DNA of 64,000 bases from Oryzobacter faecalis (GTDB lineage Bacteria > Actinomycetota > Actinomycetes > Actinomycetales > Dermatophilaceae), in NCBI RefSeq assembly GCF_046764005.1, contig NZ_JBKOFW010000001.1:310001-374000 (forward strand), read 5' to 3'. Positions 1 through 11,328 of the stretch are shown piece by piece; the stretch's first letter is position 1, and each line of letters starts with the position of its first letter. The notes beneath the pieces are model-generated. The model was not told the origin of the DNA, did no database searches, and saw only the letters and a program-made list of their open reading frames with translations. Position numbers and translations under genes: made by a program.

Positions 1-140
1 ACCTCACGGCCCCCGCCACAGGGGGAGTGCCCCGGACCCCGTCCGACCGGCATGCGGCCCGACGAGCGCACCACCAGACAACACGGCAGTACCGACATCC
101 GCGGGTGACCTGTGGCAGGCCGCGAGAAAGCGACATCGTC

Positions 141-500
141 ATGCAGCGTTTCGACGAGCTCGACCGGGCGTCGATGAAGACCGACGTCCCGGCGTTCCGC
201 GCCGGCGACACGGTCAAGGTCCACGTCAAGGTCGTCGAGGGCACCCGCTCGCGCATCCAGGTCTTCCAGGGCGTCGTCATCCGTCGCCACGGCGGCGGCA
301 TCGGCGAGACCTTCACGGTCCGCAAGGTCTCCTTCGGCGTCGGCGTCGAGCGCACCTTCCCGCTCCACACCCCGATCGTCGACAAGATCGAGGTCGTCAC
401 CCGCGGTGACGTCCGTCGCGCGAAGCTGTACTACCTGCGCGACCTGCGCGGCAAGGCCGCCAAGATCAAGGAGAAGCGCGAGACCCCGGTCGCCCGCTGA
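141..500 (+). CDS. rplS: 50S ribosomal protein L19
   Basis: 119-residue L19, a structural protein at the 30S/50S interface. The body reads as canonical L19: FRAGDTVKVHVKVVEG, then IQVFQGVVIRRHGGG, then FTVRKVSFGVGVERTFP, ending in the basic tail around LRGKAAKIKEKRE. The reading frame stays open upstream to position 27, but the ATG at 141 gives the normal N-terminus (MQRFDELDRAS) and is preceded by a GAGAAAG-like ribosome site near 123-129. Signal peptidase genes follow, the same order as in mycobacteria (Rv2904c-Rv2903c). Confidence 0.97.
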   Translation: MQRFDELDRASMKTDVPAFRAGDTVKVHVKVVEGTRSRIQVFQGVVIRRHGGGIGETFTVRKVSFGVGVERTFPLHTPIVDKIEVVTRGDVRRAKLYYLRDLRGKAAKIKEKRETPVAR

Positions 501-549
501 GGCCGACCCTCCTCGCGCGCCGCACCCAGCAGGGCCGACTAGGCTCCGC

Positions 550-1074
550 GTGGTGACGACCCGTCCGGACGCCGACCCGGCACCCGCCACCGTGGCAGGG
601 GCCGGGTCGCGTCGTCCCCGGGTCGTCGTGCTGCTCGTCGCGGCCGTGCTCCTGACCGCCCTCGTCCAGGGCCTGTTCCTCCAGTCCTACGTCGTCCCCA
701 CCGACGCCCTCGCGCCGGTCCTCGAACCAGGAGACCGTGTGCTCGTGTGGAAGGCCTCGGCCGGGGCGCGGCCCGGTGACCTCGCGGTCGTCGACACGAC
801 CGCCACGGCCGCCGTCGACCGCTCGACACCGGTCGACGACGGGCCCGCCGGCCGCGTGCTGTCGGCCGTCGCAGGTCTCCTCGGGGTCGACATCGGACGC
901 CAGGACCGCCTCTCGGTCGTCACCGCCGCGTCCGGCGACACCGTGACCCTCGGGGCCCCCGTGCCCGGCGACGCCGCCGCCGCCGACGTCGTCGGGACCG
1001 TCGTGTGGCGGATCTGGCCCTTGGGCCGGCTCGGCTCCGTCGCGGGGGTCGACCCGGCCGGGACGCCCCGATGA
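550..1074 (+). CDS. Signal peptidase I-like protein lacking catalytic residues
   Basis: About 174 residues, GTG start at 550 (or 553). One N-terminal membrane segment (VVVLLVAAVLLTALVQGLFLQ) is followed by SYVVPTDALAPVLEPGDRVLV, which aligns with FYIPSGSMEDTLLVGDRVVV of the next gene; the catalytic serine of the SGSM box is missing (TDAL). The box holding the general-base lysine (KRVIGLPGD in the neighbour) is reduced to LSVVTAASGDTVTL without a lysine, and the GDHRSDSEDSR box is absent. The RPGDLAVVD strand and the C-terminal VVWRIWPLGR remain. It overlaps lepB by 4 bp (ATGA), so the two are probably translated together. Family and loss of residues are seen; a non-enzymatic role is inferred. 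Confidence 0.8.
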   Translation: MVTTRPDADPAPATVAGAGSRRPRVVVLLVAAVLLTALVQGLFLQSYVVPTDALAPVLEPGDRVLVWKASAGARPGDLAVVDTTATAAVDRSTPVDDGPAGRVLSAVAGLLGVDIGRQDRLSVVTAASGDTVTLGAPVPGDAAAADVVGTVVWRIWPLGRLGSVAGVDPAGTPR

Positions 1075-1853
1075 GCGTGCCCGAGTCCCCGGGGGCTGCC
1101 GGGGCCCCCGAGAGGGCGGCCGGCACGTCCGGGGGATCCTCCGACGAGCGCGAGCCCTCGGTCCTCGCGTGGTTCCTCGCGGCGGTCCGCGAGATCGTCG
1201 TCGTCGTCGGTCTCGCCCTCGCGCTCTCCTTCGTCGTCAAGACGTGGCTGCTCCAGGCCTTCTACATCCCCTCCGGCTCGATGGAGGACACCCTCCTCGT
1301 CGGTGACCGCGTCGTCGTCTCGAAGCTGACGCCGGGCCCGCTCGACCTCAGCCGCGGCGACGTCGTCGTCTTCGAGGACCCGGGTGGCTGGCTCGACGCC
1401 ACGCCGCCCGTCGAGCGCGACGGGCTGCGCGGGGCCCTCCACGACGGGCTGGTGTTCGTCGGACTCCTCCCCGCCGAGTCCGAGGACCACCTCATCAAAC
1501 GGGTCATCGGCCTGCCCGGCGACCACGTCGTCTGCTGCGACGAGCAGCGCCGCCTCACCGTCAACGACGTCCCGATCACCGAGCGGTACCTCAAGCCGAA
1601 CGACCTGCCGAGCTCGCTGAACTTCGACGTCGTCGTGCCGGCGGGCCGCGTGTGGGTCATGGGCGACCACCGCTCCGACTCCGAGGACTCCCGCTTCCAC
1701 GACCCGAACGGCACCGGCCGCGACGGCTCGGTCCCCGTCGACCGCATCACCGGCCGCGCCATCGCCACCGTGTGGCCGTTCAGCCGGGCCTCCTGGCTCT
1801 CCGACCACGCGGCCACGTTCGTCGACGTGCCCTCGCGCCGGGCCGCGCCGTGA
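1071..1853 (+). CDS. lepB: Signal peptidase I
   Basis: 260-residue membrane-anchored type I signal peptidase that removes signal peptides from secreted proteins. The first 30 residues are a polar Gly/Ser-rich cytoplasmic tail, residues about 40-57 form the membrane anchor, and all catalytic boxes are present: PSGSM with nucleophile Ser70, the GDRVVVSK strand, KRVIGLPGD with general base Lys143, and GDHRSDSEDSR near 198-208. The start ATG at 1071 overlaps the stop of the preceding degenerate paralogue; the stop overlaps the rnhB start, implying one operon. Confidence 0.96.
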   Translation: MSVPESPGAAGAPERAAGTSGGSSDEREPSVLAWFLAAVREIVVVVGLALALSFVVKTWLLQAFYIPSGSMEDTLLVGDRVVVSKLTPGPLDLSRGDVVVFEDPGGWLDATPPVERDGLRGALHDGLVFVGLLPAESEDHLIKRVIGLPGDHVVCCDEQRRLTVNDVPITERYLKPNDLPSSLNFDVVVPAGRVWVMGDHRSDSEDSRFHDPNGTGRDGSVPVDRITGRAIATVWPFSRASWLSDHAATFVDVPSRRAAP

Positions 1854-2641
1854 CCCCTCCGCGCTCCAAGGCCCCCAGCCTGCGGGTCGAGCGGGCGCTC
1901 CAGCGCGACGGGCACCGCGTCCTCGCCGGGATGGACGAGGTCGGCCGGGGCGCGCTCGCCGGGCCGGTCACGGTGGGGGTCGTCCTCATCGACGAGTCCT
2001 GCCGCACCGCACCGCAGGGGGTCCGCGACTCCAAGCTCCTCGTGCCTCAGGCCCGTGAGCGGATGGTGCCCCGGATCGAGCGCTGGGCCCTCGCCCACGC
2101 CGTCGGTCACGCGAGCGCCGACGAGATCGACGAGGTCGGCATCATCGCGGCGCTCCGGCTCGCGGGGACGCGCGCGCTGGTCGCCTGCGGCGTCGTGCCC
2201 GACCTCGTCATCCTCGACGGCAACCACGACTGGCTCACCGCGCCCGAGGACGTCGGGCTCCTCGCCTTCGCGCACGAGTCCGCCGTCGTCACCCCGCCCG
2301 TCACGACGATGGTCAAGGCCGACCTCAGGTGCTCGTCCGTGGCCGCGGCCTCGGTGCTCGCCAAGGTGACCCGCGACCGGATCATGGTCGGGCTGGGGGA
2401 GGCGCAGCCGGAGTACGGCTGGGTCGAGAACAAGGGCTACGCGGCACCGGAGCACATGGACGCGCTGCGCCGGCTCGGGCCGTCCGAATGGCACCGCCGC
2501 TCGTGGCGGCTCCCCGGCACGATGGATGATGATGCCCTGACCGACCCGGCCGCCGACCCCGTCGCGGACCTGGTCACCGACCTGACCCCCGGGCCCGCCG
2601 CGGACGCCGGGGCCGACCTCTGGCGAGTGGGAGAGCGATGA
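1850..2641 (+). CDS. rnhB: Ribonuclease HII
   Basis: 263 residues, GTG start overlapping the lepB stop. RNase HII cleaves the RNA strand of RNA-DNA hybrids and removes misincorporated ribonucleotides. Visible motifs are DEVGRGALAGP (first acidic pair), RDSKLL, ILDGNHDWL and MVKAD, which together supply the acidic metal-binding residues. After the normal C-terminus (WHRRSWRLPG) there is an extra tail of roughly 40 residues rich in Asp and Ala (repeated DPxAD-type units) with no known function. The stop overlaps the next start (ATGA). Confidence 0.95.
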   Translation: MTPPRSKAPSLRVERALQRDGHRVLAGMDEVGRGALAGPVTVGVVLIDESCRTAPQGVRDSKLLVPQARERMVPRIERWALAHAVGHASADEIDEVGIIAALRLAGTRALVACGVVPDLVILDGNHDWLTAPEDVGLLAFAHESAVVTPPVTTMVKADLRCSSVAAASVLAKVTRDRIMVGLGEAQPEYGWVENKGYAAPEHMDALRRLGPSEWHRRSWRLPGTMDDDALTDPAADPVADLVTDLTPGPAADAGADLWRVGER

Positions 2642-2952
2642 GCTCGGAGGACCTCGAGAAGTACGAGTCCGAGGCGGAGCTCGCGCTCTACCGCGAGTAC
2701 CGCGACGTCGTCGGGCTGTTCAGCCACGTCGTCGAGACCGAGCGGCGCTTCTACCTGTGCAACTCGGTCGACGTGAAGGTCCGCTCCGACGGGGGTGAGG
2801 TGTTCTTCGACGTGACGATGCACGACGCGTGGGTCTGGGACATCTACCGCCCGGCCCGGTTCGCGAAGACCGTGCGGGTCGTCACCTTCAAGGACGTCAA
2901 CGTCGAGGAGCTCGCGAAGTCCGAGCTCGAGCTGCCCAAGGGCGAGTTCTAG
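2638..2952 (+). CDS. DUF2469 family protein
   Basis: 104-residue conserved actinobacterial protein of unknown function, matching the family usually found right after rnhB (Rv2901c position in mycobacteria). The sequence is rich in acidic and aromatic residues (YREYRDVVGLFSHVVETERRFY, then HDAWVWDIYRP) and has no membrane segment or signal peptide. The ATG overlaps the rnhB stop by 4 bp, so it is probably translationally coupled. I assign no function. Confidence 0.92.
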   Translation: MSSEDLEKYESEAELALYREYRDVVGLFSHVVETERRFYLCNSVDVKVRSDGGEVFFDVTMHDAWVWDIYRPARFAKTVRVVTFKDVNVEELAKSELELPKGEF

Positions 2953-3044
2953 CCCGTCGTCCACAGGGGCCGCTCCGGCGGAGCGTTCTCCACAGGTTCC
3001 GGCGGGGGCTGTCGGGCGTCCGGCCGCGCCGCTTGGCTCGGTCC

Positions 3045-3437
3045 ATGACGACGACCGATGACGACGGCGCGGCCGCTCCCGACCCGCGGCGGAGCCTGGG
3101 GCGGTGGGGGGAGGACCTCGCCGTCCGGTACCTGAGCGACCGCGGCCTCACCGTGCTCGAGCGCAACTGGCGGTGCGAGCACGGCGAGGTCGACGTCGTG
3201 GCGCGCGACGGCGGCTGGGTCGTCGTGTGCGAGGTCAAGACCCGGCGGACCTCCGGCTTCGGCGAGCCCGTCGAGGCGGTGACGTTCGCCAAGGCCATGC
3301 GGCTGCGGCGGCTCGCGGCGGCGTGGATGGCAGCGCACGACGTCCGCGCCGACGGCGTGCGGATCGACGTGGTCGGCATCCTCTGCCGCCCCGGCCGGCC
3401 ACCACTCGTGCGGCACGTCGTGGGGGTCGGGTCGTGA
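3045..3437 (+). CDS. yraN: YraN/UPF0102 family putative endonuclease-like protein
   Basis: 130 residues, ATG at 3045. The core RWGEDLAVRYLSDRGLTVLERNWRCEHGEVDVVARDGGWVVVCEVKTR is typical of UPF0102, a small PD-(D/E)xK-like fold: the conserved Glu-x-Asp (GEVDVV) and the Glu-x-Lys of CEVKTR are both present. The family lies next to comM/dprA in many bacteria but its biochemical role is not established. The stop overlaps the comM GTG start. The 92-bp gap after DUF2469 contains no obvious ribosome site. Confidence 0.92.
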   Translation: MTTTDDDGAAAPDPRRSLGRWGEDLAVRYLSDRGLTVLERNWRCEHGEVDVVARDGGWVVVCEVKTRRTSGFGEPVEAVTFAKAMRLRRLAAAWMAAHDVRADGVRIDVVGILCRPGRPPLVRHVVGVGS

Positions 3438-4984
3438 CCCTCGGGCTGGGGCGCACCCTCTCGGTCACGCTCACCGGCCTCGACGGCACCCTCGTCGACG
3501 TCGAGGCCCACATCGCCCCGGGGCTGCCGCAGTTCGCGATCGGCGGCATGCCCGACACCGCGTGCGGCCAGGCACCCGACCGGGTGCGGTCGGCCGCGGC
3601 GACCTCGGGGGTGCCGGTCCCGGCCCACCGGGTGACGGTCAACCTCTCACCGGCCTCGATCCCGAAGCACGGGTCGGGGTTCGACCTGCCGATCGCGGTG
3701 TCGGTCCTGGCCGCGGCCGGCCTGCTGCGGGCCCCCACCCTCGCCGCGGGTGTCGTCCACCTCGGCGAGCTGGCCCTCGACGGCCGGCTGCGCGGCGTGC
3801 GCGGGGTGCTGCCGGCGGTGCTCGAGGCGGTGCGGCGCGGGGTCCGCGACGTCGTCGTGCCGCTGGAGAACGTTGCCGAGGCCCAGCTCGTCGACGGCAT
3901 CAGCGTGCACGGTGCGGGCAGCCTCGCGGAGGTCGTCGGCTGGTACGCCGATGCCGAGGCGGGTGGCTGCGGCCTGCCCGGGGCGATGGTCCGAGAGGAG
4001 CCGGTCGAGCCCCGGCGGTCGGGTCCCGACCTCGCCGACGTCGCCGGGCAGCCCGAGGCCCGGCACGCCCTCGAGCTCGCGGCCACCGGCGGCCACCACC
4101 TGCTGATGTCGGGCCCACCGGGCGTGGGGAAGACGATGCTCGCCGAGCGGCTCGTCACCGTGCTGCCCCCGCTCACCCGCGACGAGGCGCTCGAGACGCA
4201 CGCCATCCGCTCGCTCACCGGCCACGTCGGAGACGTGACCAGCCTCGACCGCACCCCGCCCTTCGTCGCCCCGCACCACAGCTCGTCGGTCGCCTCGGTC
4301 GCGGGGGGTGGGTCGGGGGTCGCGATGCCGGGCGCCATCTCGCGGGCACACCGCGGAGTCCTCTTCCTCGACGAGGCTCCCGAGTTCGGCAAACGGGTCC
4401 TCGAGGTGCTGCGCCAGCCGCTCGAGTCCGGCGAGGTCGTCCTCGCGAGGTCGCGCCACGTCGTGCGCTACCCGGCCCGCTTCCTCCTCGTCCTCGCCGC
4501 CAACCCGTGCCCGTGCGGCCTGTCGTGGGGTAAGGCGCTCGACTGCCGTTGTCGCCCGCAGGACATCCGCGGCTACGCGTCGCGGCTGTCGGGCCCGCTC
4601 CTGGACCGGGTCGACCTCCAGGTCCACGTCCCACCGGTGCGGCGGGCCGCGTTCGGTGACGAGCGCGGCGAGTGCAGCGCCGACGTCGCCGGCCGGGTCC
4701 GCGAGGCCCGGGCGGCCCAGGCGGCCCGCTGGGCCGACGACGGGTGGGCGGTCAACGGGGTCGTCCCGGGACACGTGCTGCGACGCCGCCCGTACCGCCT
4801 GCCCGGAGCGGCGACTGCCGCCCTCGACCGCGCCCTCGACGCCGGACGCATCACGCTGCGCGGCTACGACCGCGTGCTGCGCGTCGCGTGGTCCGCCGCC
4901 GACCTCGCCGGGCGAACGGTCCCGGTCGCCGACGACGTCGCGACCGCCCTCGTCCTCCGCCGTGGTGAGCAGGTGGCGGCGTGA
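3434..4984 (+). CDS. comM: YifB/ComM family Mg chelatase-like AAA ATPase
   Basis: 516 residues. ComM is a hexameric helicase-like AAA+ protein that promotes branch migration during natural transformation. An N-terminal Lon-protease-like domain (about 1-170, with SPASIPKHGSGFDLPIAV) is followed by the ATPase with Walker A GPPGVGKT at 227-234, Walker B VLFLDEAPEF, the cysteine-rich NPCPCG...DCRCRP segment and the GPLLDRVDLQV sensor region. GTG start overlaps yraN; stop overlaps dprA (GTGA). Whether this organism is transformable cannot be told from the window, although dprA adjoins. Confidence 0.95.
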   Translation: MTLGLGRTLSVTLTGLDGTLVDVEAHIAPGLPQFAIGGMPDTACGQAPDRVRSAAATSGVPVPAHRVTVNLSPASIPKHGSGFDLPIAVSVLAAAGLLRAPTLAAGVVHLGELALDGRLRGVRGVLPAVLEAVRRGVRDVVVPLENVAEAQLVDGISVHGAGSLAEVVGWYADAEAGGCGLPGAMVREEPVEPRRSGPDLADVAGQPEARHALELAATGGHHLLMSGPPGVGKTMLAERLVTVLPPLTRDEALETHAIRSLTGHVGDVTSLDRTPPFVAPHHSSSVASVAGGGSGVAMPGAISRAHRGVLFLDEAPEFGKRVLEVLRQPLESGEVVLARSRHVVRYPARFLLVLAANPCPCGLSWGKALDCRCRPQDIRGYASRLSGPLLDRVDLQVHVPPVRRAAFGDERGECSADVAGRVREARAAQAARWADDGWAVNGVVPGHVLRRRPYRLPGAATAALDRALDAGRITLRGYDRVLRVAWSAADLAGRTVPVADDVATALVLRRGEQVAA

Positions 4985-6141
4985 TCGGCCGCGAGAGCCC
5001 GCTGGAGGCCGACGACCGGTGGGCGCGGGCCGCGTGGTCCTACCTCGCCGAGCCGCGCAGCCCCACGCTCCAAGCCCTCCTCGAGGCCGACGGGCCGGTC
5101 GTCGCGCTCGCCACGCTCAGACGAGGACGCATCCTGGACCGGGCGCTGGAGGTCCACCCCTCGTGCCGCCCCGCCGACCTCGACGGCTGGGCCGAGCGCC
5201 TCGCCGAGCTCGACCTCGACGGGATCGCCAGGGCGTGCGAGCACGAGGACCTCACCGTCCTCGTGCCCGGCGACCTCGAGTGGCCCGAGGGGCTCGACCG
5301 CCTCGGACTGCCGCCGCCGTGCCTGTTCGTGCGCGGCGACCAGGACCTCGCCTCGCTCGTCGAGCGGTCGGTGGCCCTCGTGGGGTCGCGGGCCGCCAGC
5401 GAGTACGGACTGCGCACCGCCGCCGACCTCGCCGACGGGCTGGCCCAGCGGGGCTTCACCGTCACCAGCGGGGCGGCGTACGGGATCGACGGCGCGGCCC
5501 ACCGCGCCGCCCTCGCGGCCGACGGGCCGGGGGTCGCCGTGCTGGCGTGCGGGGCCGACCGGTACTACCCGGCACCGCATCGCGGCCTCATCGACGCCGT
5601 CGCACGCACCGGAGCCGTCGTCAGCGAGAGCCCGCCGGCCGGTGCGCCGTACCGGTGGCGGTTCCTCGCCCGCAACCGCCTCATCGCCGCCATGTCACGG
5701 GCGACCGTGGTCGTCGAGGCCGGCCTGCGGTCCGGGTCGCTGTCGACGGCCCGGGAGGCCCGTGACGTCCACCTCCCCGTGGGCGCGGTCCCCGGGCCGG
5801 TGTCGAGTGCCACCTCCGCGGGGTGCCACATGCTCGTGCGCGAGTACGGCGCCGTGCTGGTGACCGACGCGGCCGAGGTGGCCGAGCTCGCTGCCCGGGT
5901 GGGCGACGACCTCGCCCCCGCTGCCGACCACGGGCCCCGGCGCCCGGGTGACGGTCTCGACGCCACGTCGTTCAAGGTGTGGTCGGCCGTCCCGGTCCGC
6001 GGGGCCGTCCCGACCGAGCGCATCGGCCTCGCCGCGGGGGTCCGCACCGAGGTCCTCCACGGGGTGCTCGCCGCGCTCGAAGCCGACGGCCTCGTCGTCC
6101 GCGAGGCCGGGCGGTGGCGGAAGGTGCGCCGCAAGGGGTGA
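4981..6141 (+). CDS. dprA: DNA processing protein DprA
   Basis: 386 residues. DprA loads RecA onto incoming single-stranded DNA. The Rossmann-like core shows VALVGSRAASEYG, SGAAYGIDGAAHRAAL, VLACGADRYYPAPH and RFLARNRLIAAMSRATVVVEAGLRSGSL, all hallmark DprA stretches. The last 60 or so residues form a winged-helix-like DML1 domain (TSFKVWSAVPVRGAVPTERI... onwards). GTG start overlaps the comM stop, so expression is coupled to comM and yraN. Confidence 0.95.
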   Translation: MIGRESPLEADDRWARAAWSYLAEPRSPTLQALLEADGPVVALATLRRGRILDRALEVHPSCRPADLDGWAERLAELDLDGIARACEHEDLTVLVPGDLEWPEGLDRLGLPPPCLFVRGDQDLASLVERSVALVGSRAASEYGLRTAADLADGLAQRGFTVTSGAAYGIDGAAHRAALAADGPGVAVLACGADRYYPAPHRGLIDAVARTGAVVSESPPAGAPYRWRFLARNRLIAAMSRATVVVEAGLRSGSLSTAREARDVHLPVGAVPGPVSSATSAGCHMLVREYGAVLVTDAAEVAELAARVGDDLAPAADHGPRRPGDGLDATSFKVWSAVPVRGAVPTERIGLAAGVRTEVLHGVLAALEADGLVVREAGRWRKVRRKG

Positions 6142-6207
6142 TGGACGAACAGACGACTTTGCCCGGATGTCGTTGCGGAGGGGCCCACGGAGTGACACGC
6201 TGCGCGC

Positions 6208-7108
6208 GTGACCGTCGTCGGATGCGTCGCGCTCGCCGACTTCGAGCGCCATCTGAGGATCGAGCGCGGCCGCTCTCCCCATACCGTGCGTGCCTACGTG
6301 CGGGACGTCGACGCGTTCCTCGCCGGGGCCGGCGTGGGCGACCGGGAGCTACGAGACGTGCGCCTCGCGGACCTGCGTGCCCACCTGGGCACGCTCGCGC
6401 GCGCGGGCGCCGCACGGGCGACGATCGCGCGGACGTCGGCCTCCCTGCGGACCTTCTTCGCCTGGCTCGAGCGCAGTGGTCGGATCACCGCCGACCCGGC
6501 CCTGCGGCTGGCGGCCCCGAGCCGTCAGCGCACCCTGCCGCCGGTCCTCGGACGACAGTCGGCCGCGGCGCTCCTCGACGTCGCCGCCGTCGCCGCGGAC
6601 GACGACGACCCGATGCACCTGCGCGACCGCGCCGCCCTCGAGCTGCTCTACGCCACGGGAATCCGCGTGGGCGAGCTCGTCGGTCTCGACGTCGACGACG
6701 TCGACGAGGGGACGATGGTGCTGCGGGTCGTCGGCAAGGGCGACAAGGAGCGGCGGGTGCCGTTCGGCATCCCGGCCCGCGACGCCGTCCGGGACTGGCT
6801 CGCCCGCGGCCGACCCCGGGTGGCCACGTCCGCCAGCGGACCCGCGCTCCTCCTCGGACGGAGGGGGCGCCGCGTCGACCAGCGCCAGGTGCGCACGGTC
6901 GTCCACGCCCTCCTCGAGCACGTCGCGGACGCCCCGGACCTCGGGCCGCACGGGCTGCGGCACAGCGCCGCCACGCACCTGCTCGAGGGCGGCGCGGACC
7001 TGCGCATGGTGCAGGAGCTGCTCGGCCATGCCTCGCTGGCCACGACCCAGATCTACACCCACGTCTCCGTCGACCGCCTCAAGCGGTCCTACGCCCAGGC
7101 GCACCCCC

Positions 7109-7116
<8 letters not shown>
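6208..7116 (+). CDS. xerC: Tyrosine recombinase XerC
   Basis: 302 residues, GTG at 6208. XerC with XerD resolves chromosome dimers at dif. The N-terminal SAM-like core-binding domain covers about 1-105 and the catalytic domain 110-302. Catalytic residues are all visible: Arg153 (ATGIRVGEL), Lys177 (VVGKGDKERRVPF), His248 and Arg251 (HGLRHSAATHLL), His274 (LLGHASL) and Tyr283 (TQIYTHVS). Position after dprA matches mycobacterial xerC, so this is the housekeeping enzyme, not a phage integrase. It overlaps the next gene by 8 bp. Confidence 0.94.
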
Positions 7117-9325
<2,209 letters not shown>

Positions 9326-9340
<15 letters not shown>

Positions 9341-10006
9341 GAGCACCACCCTCCCTCCCCGCAGGAGCGGCCACGGGTCGAGGTACCCCTCGCCGCGCCG
9401 CGCGCCCAGGTGCAGGCACGTCCGTGCCCCGCAGTGCCCGGCGTCCGCGCCCGCCGGCGGCGCGAGCACGCCCAGCTGCTGGCCCACCGCCACCGACACC
9501 CCCTCGGCCACCGTGGGCGCCACCGGCTCGTAGGTGCTCTCCAACCCGTCCCGGTGGTGGACCGTGAGCGTCTGGCGACCCGCGACCCAGCCGCGGTGCG
9601 TGACGATGCCGTCCTCCACCGCGAGCACCGGCGCCCCGGCCGTCGCGGCGAGGTCGAGCCCCCGGTGCCCGGCCGCGTAGGGACTGGGCGGTGCCCGGAA
9701 CCGTCGCACCACCGGCGGCGAGGGGACGAGCGGCCAGCGCCACCGGCCGGCGTCCCGGGGTGCGGCTCCCGGCCGCTCAGGGCCGGCCGCCGGAACCGAG
9801 GGGTGCCCGGTGGCAGGCTCGGACGACCCGGCCGCGACGCGTGACCGACCCGCGGACCGGGCGTCGTGGCCCCCAGCGGCATCGGCGCGCACCACGAGCG
9901 GTGGCGACGGGCCAGGTGGCGGGCCCCCTGGGGGGACACCGGCCAGCACGGCCCCGGTGCCGAGCGCGGTGGCCGTGGCGAGGGAGGCGAGAACGTGGCG
10001 GCTCAT
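9326..10006 (-). CDS. M23 family metallopeptidase (secreted)
   Basis: 226 residues, ATG at 10006, convergent with the acidic protein and overlapping its 3' end by 15 bp. An N-terminal hydrophobic signal (about 1-24) and a Pro/Ala/Gly-rich linker precede an LytM/peptidase M23 domain starting near residue 85. Zinc-site residues His114 and Asp118 (HRGLDL) are present, as is His199 in CLHLGARRGEGYLDPWPLL; the first histidine of the usual HxH motif is Cys197, a form I recall from other actinobacterial M23 proteins. It probably acts on cell-wall peptide cross-links or as an activator. Same syntenic place as Rv2891 beside rpsB. Confidence 0.88.
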
Positions 10007-10100
10007 CGGGCCAGCCTCGCCGCGGGTCACGCCCGCGACGAGGGGCCGCCAGGATCTGTGGACGGCGGCCCGTGTCCCACCCGGCTGTGGACGACCGAAA

Positions 10101-10128
10101 CGACCGGCCGACCGGCCGACCGGCCGAC
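10101..10128. repeat. Short 8-bp tandem repeat
   Basis: Three and a half copies of CGACCGGC lie in the 146-bp gap between the M23 peptidase start and the stop of the upstream aminotransferase. The run can also fold on itself because CCGG/GGCC units are self-complementary. It may contribute to transcription termination; nothing more can be said. Confidence 0.8.
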
Positions 10129-10152
10129 AGCGCCCGAGCGCGGGCGCGGGAC

Positions 10153-11316
10153 TCAGCGGGCCAGGGCGCCGAGGCGGCGGCAGGCCTCGTCGAGCACCGC
10201 ATCCTCCTTGCAGAACGCGAACCGCACGAGGGTGCGCGCGGCGTCGGGGTCGTCGTGGAAGACCGACACCGGCACCCCGACCACGCCGGCCTGCACGGGC
10301 AGCTCGTGGCAGAACGACACCGCGTCGGTCGCCCCGAGCGGGGCGGCGTCGGCGATGACGAAGTACGTCCCGCGCGGCACCGAGACTTCCATCCCGGCGG
10401 CACGCAGCCCCGAGACGAGCCGGTCGCGCTTGGCCGACAGCGACGACGCCAGACCGGCGTAGACGGCGTCCCCGAGCCCGAGCCCGGTCGCCACGGCGTG
10501 CTGGAACGGTCCGGACCCCACGTACGTGAGGAACTGCTTCACCGCGCGCACCGCCGCCACGGCCTGCGCCGGACCCGAGACCCACCCCACCTTCCAGCCC
10601 GTCGTCGAGAACGTCTTGCCGGCCGACGAGATGGTCAGCGTCCGCTCCCACATCCCCGTCAGGGTCGCGACCGGCACGTGCTCGGCGCCGTCGAAGGTCA
10701 GGTGCTCGTAGACCTCGTCGGTCACCACCCACGCGTCGTGCTCGCGGGCGAGCGCGCAGACCAGCTCCAGCTCGGCGCGCGTGAACACCTTGCCCGTCGG
10801 GTTGTGCGGGGTGTTGAGCAGGACGACCCGCGTCCGCGGCGAGAAGGCCGCCCGCAGGGACTCCTCGTCGACGGCGAAGTCGGGGAACCGCAGCACCGAC
10901 GTCCGCCGCACCCCGCCGGCCAGGGCGATGGTCGCGGCGTACGAGTCGTAGTACGGCTCGAACGTCACGACCTCGTCGCCGGGCCGGACGAGCGCGAGCA
11001 CCGTCGCGGCGATCGCCTCGGTCGCCCCCACCGTCACGAGCACCTCGCGCGACGGGTCGACGGCCAGCCCGTAGAACCGCGACTGGTGCTCGGCCACCGC
11101 CGCGAGCAGCGCCGGTACACCGGGGCCCGGCGGGTACTGGTTCAGTCCCGACCTGATGGCCGCCACGGCCGCGTCGAGCACCTCGCGCGGGCCGTCGGTG
11201 TCCGGGAACCCCTGCCCGAGGTTGATGGCGCCGTGCTCGGCCGCGAGGGCCGACATCGTGGCGAAGATCGTCGTGCCGAACGGTTCCAGCGCGGGGACAC
11301 CGGGGGAGGAGGGCAT
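10153..11316 (-). CDS. Class I/II PLP-dependent aminotransferase
   Basis: 387 residues, ATG at 11316 (GTG at 11322 is also possible). Fold-type I aminotransferase with INLGQGFPDTDGP near the start, the cofactor-binding NTPHNPTGK (about 168-176), the Asp of VVTDEVYEHL (about 200) and the Schiff-base Lys234 in SSAGKTFSTTGWKVGW. The overall pattern resembles the DapC/methionine-aminotransferase (YbdL/KAT) subgroup, such as mycobacterial Rv0858c, but substrate cannot be settled from sequence. No Shine-Dalgarno precedes the start; a TAGCGT hexamer 6 nt upstream suggests a leaderless transcript. Confidence 0.9.
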   Translation of the reverse strand: MPSSPGVPALEPFGTTIFATMSALAAEHGAINLGQGFPDTDGPREVLDAAVAAIRSGLNQYPPGPGVPALLAAVAEHQSRFYGLAVDPSREVLVTVGATEAIAATVLALVRPGDEVVTFEPYYDSYAATIALAGGVRRTSVLRFPDFAVDEESLRAAFSPRTRVVLLNTPHNPTGKVFTRAELELVCALAREHDAWVVTDEVYEHLTFDGAEHVPVATLTGMWERTLTISSAGKTFSTTGWKVGWVSGPAQAVAAVRAVKQFLTYVGSGPFQHAVATGLGLGDAVYAGLASSLSAKRDRLVSGLRAAGMEVSVPRGTYFVIADAAPLGATDAVSFCHELPVQAGVVGVPVSVFHDDPDAARTLVRFAFCKEDAVLDEACRRLGALAR

Positions 11317-11322
11317 GACCAC

Positions 11323-11328
11323 ACGCTA
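11323..11328 (-). promoter_or_regulatory. Candidate -10 element of the aminotransferase gene
   Basis: On the minus strand TAGCGT is followed by 6 nt and then the ATG at 11316, the spacing seen for several other probable leaderless genes here. The hexamer overlaps the end of the 70-bp palindrome, placing that palindrome over the -35 region. Confidence 0.45.

Noticed and set aside
550..1074. Active second signal peptidase I
   Set aside because: Serine, lysine and the last catalytic box are missing; only fold remnants remain.
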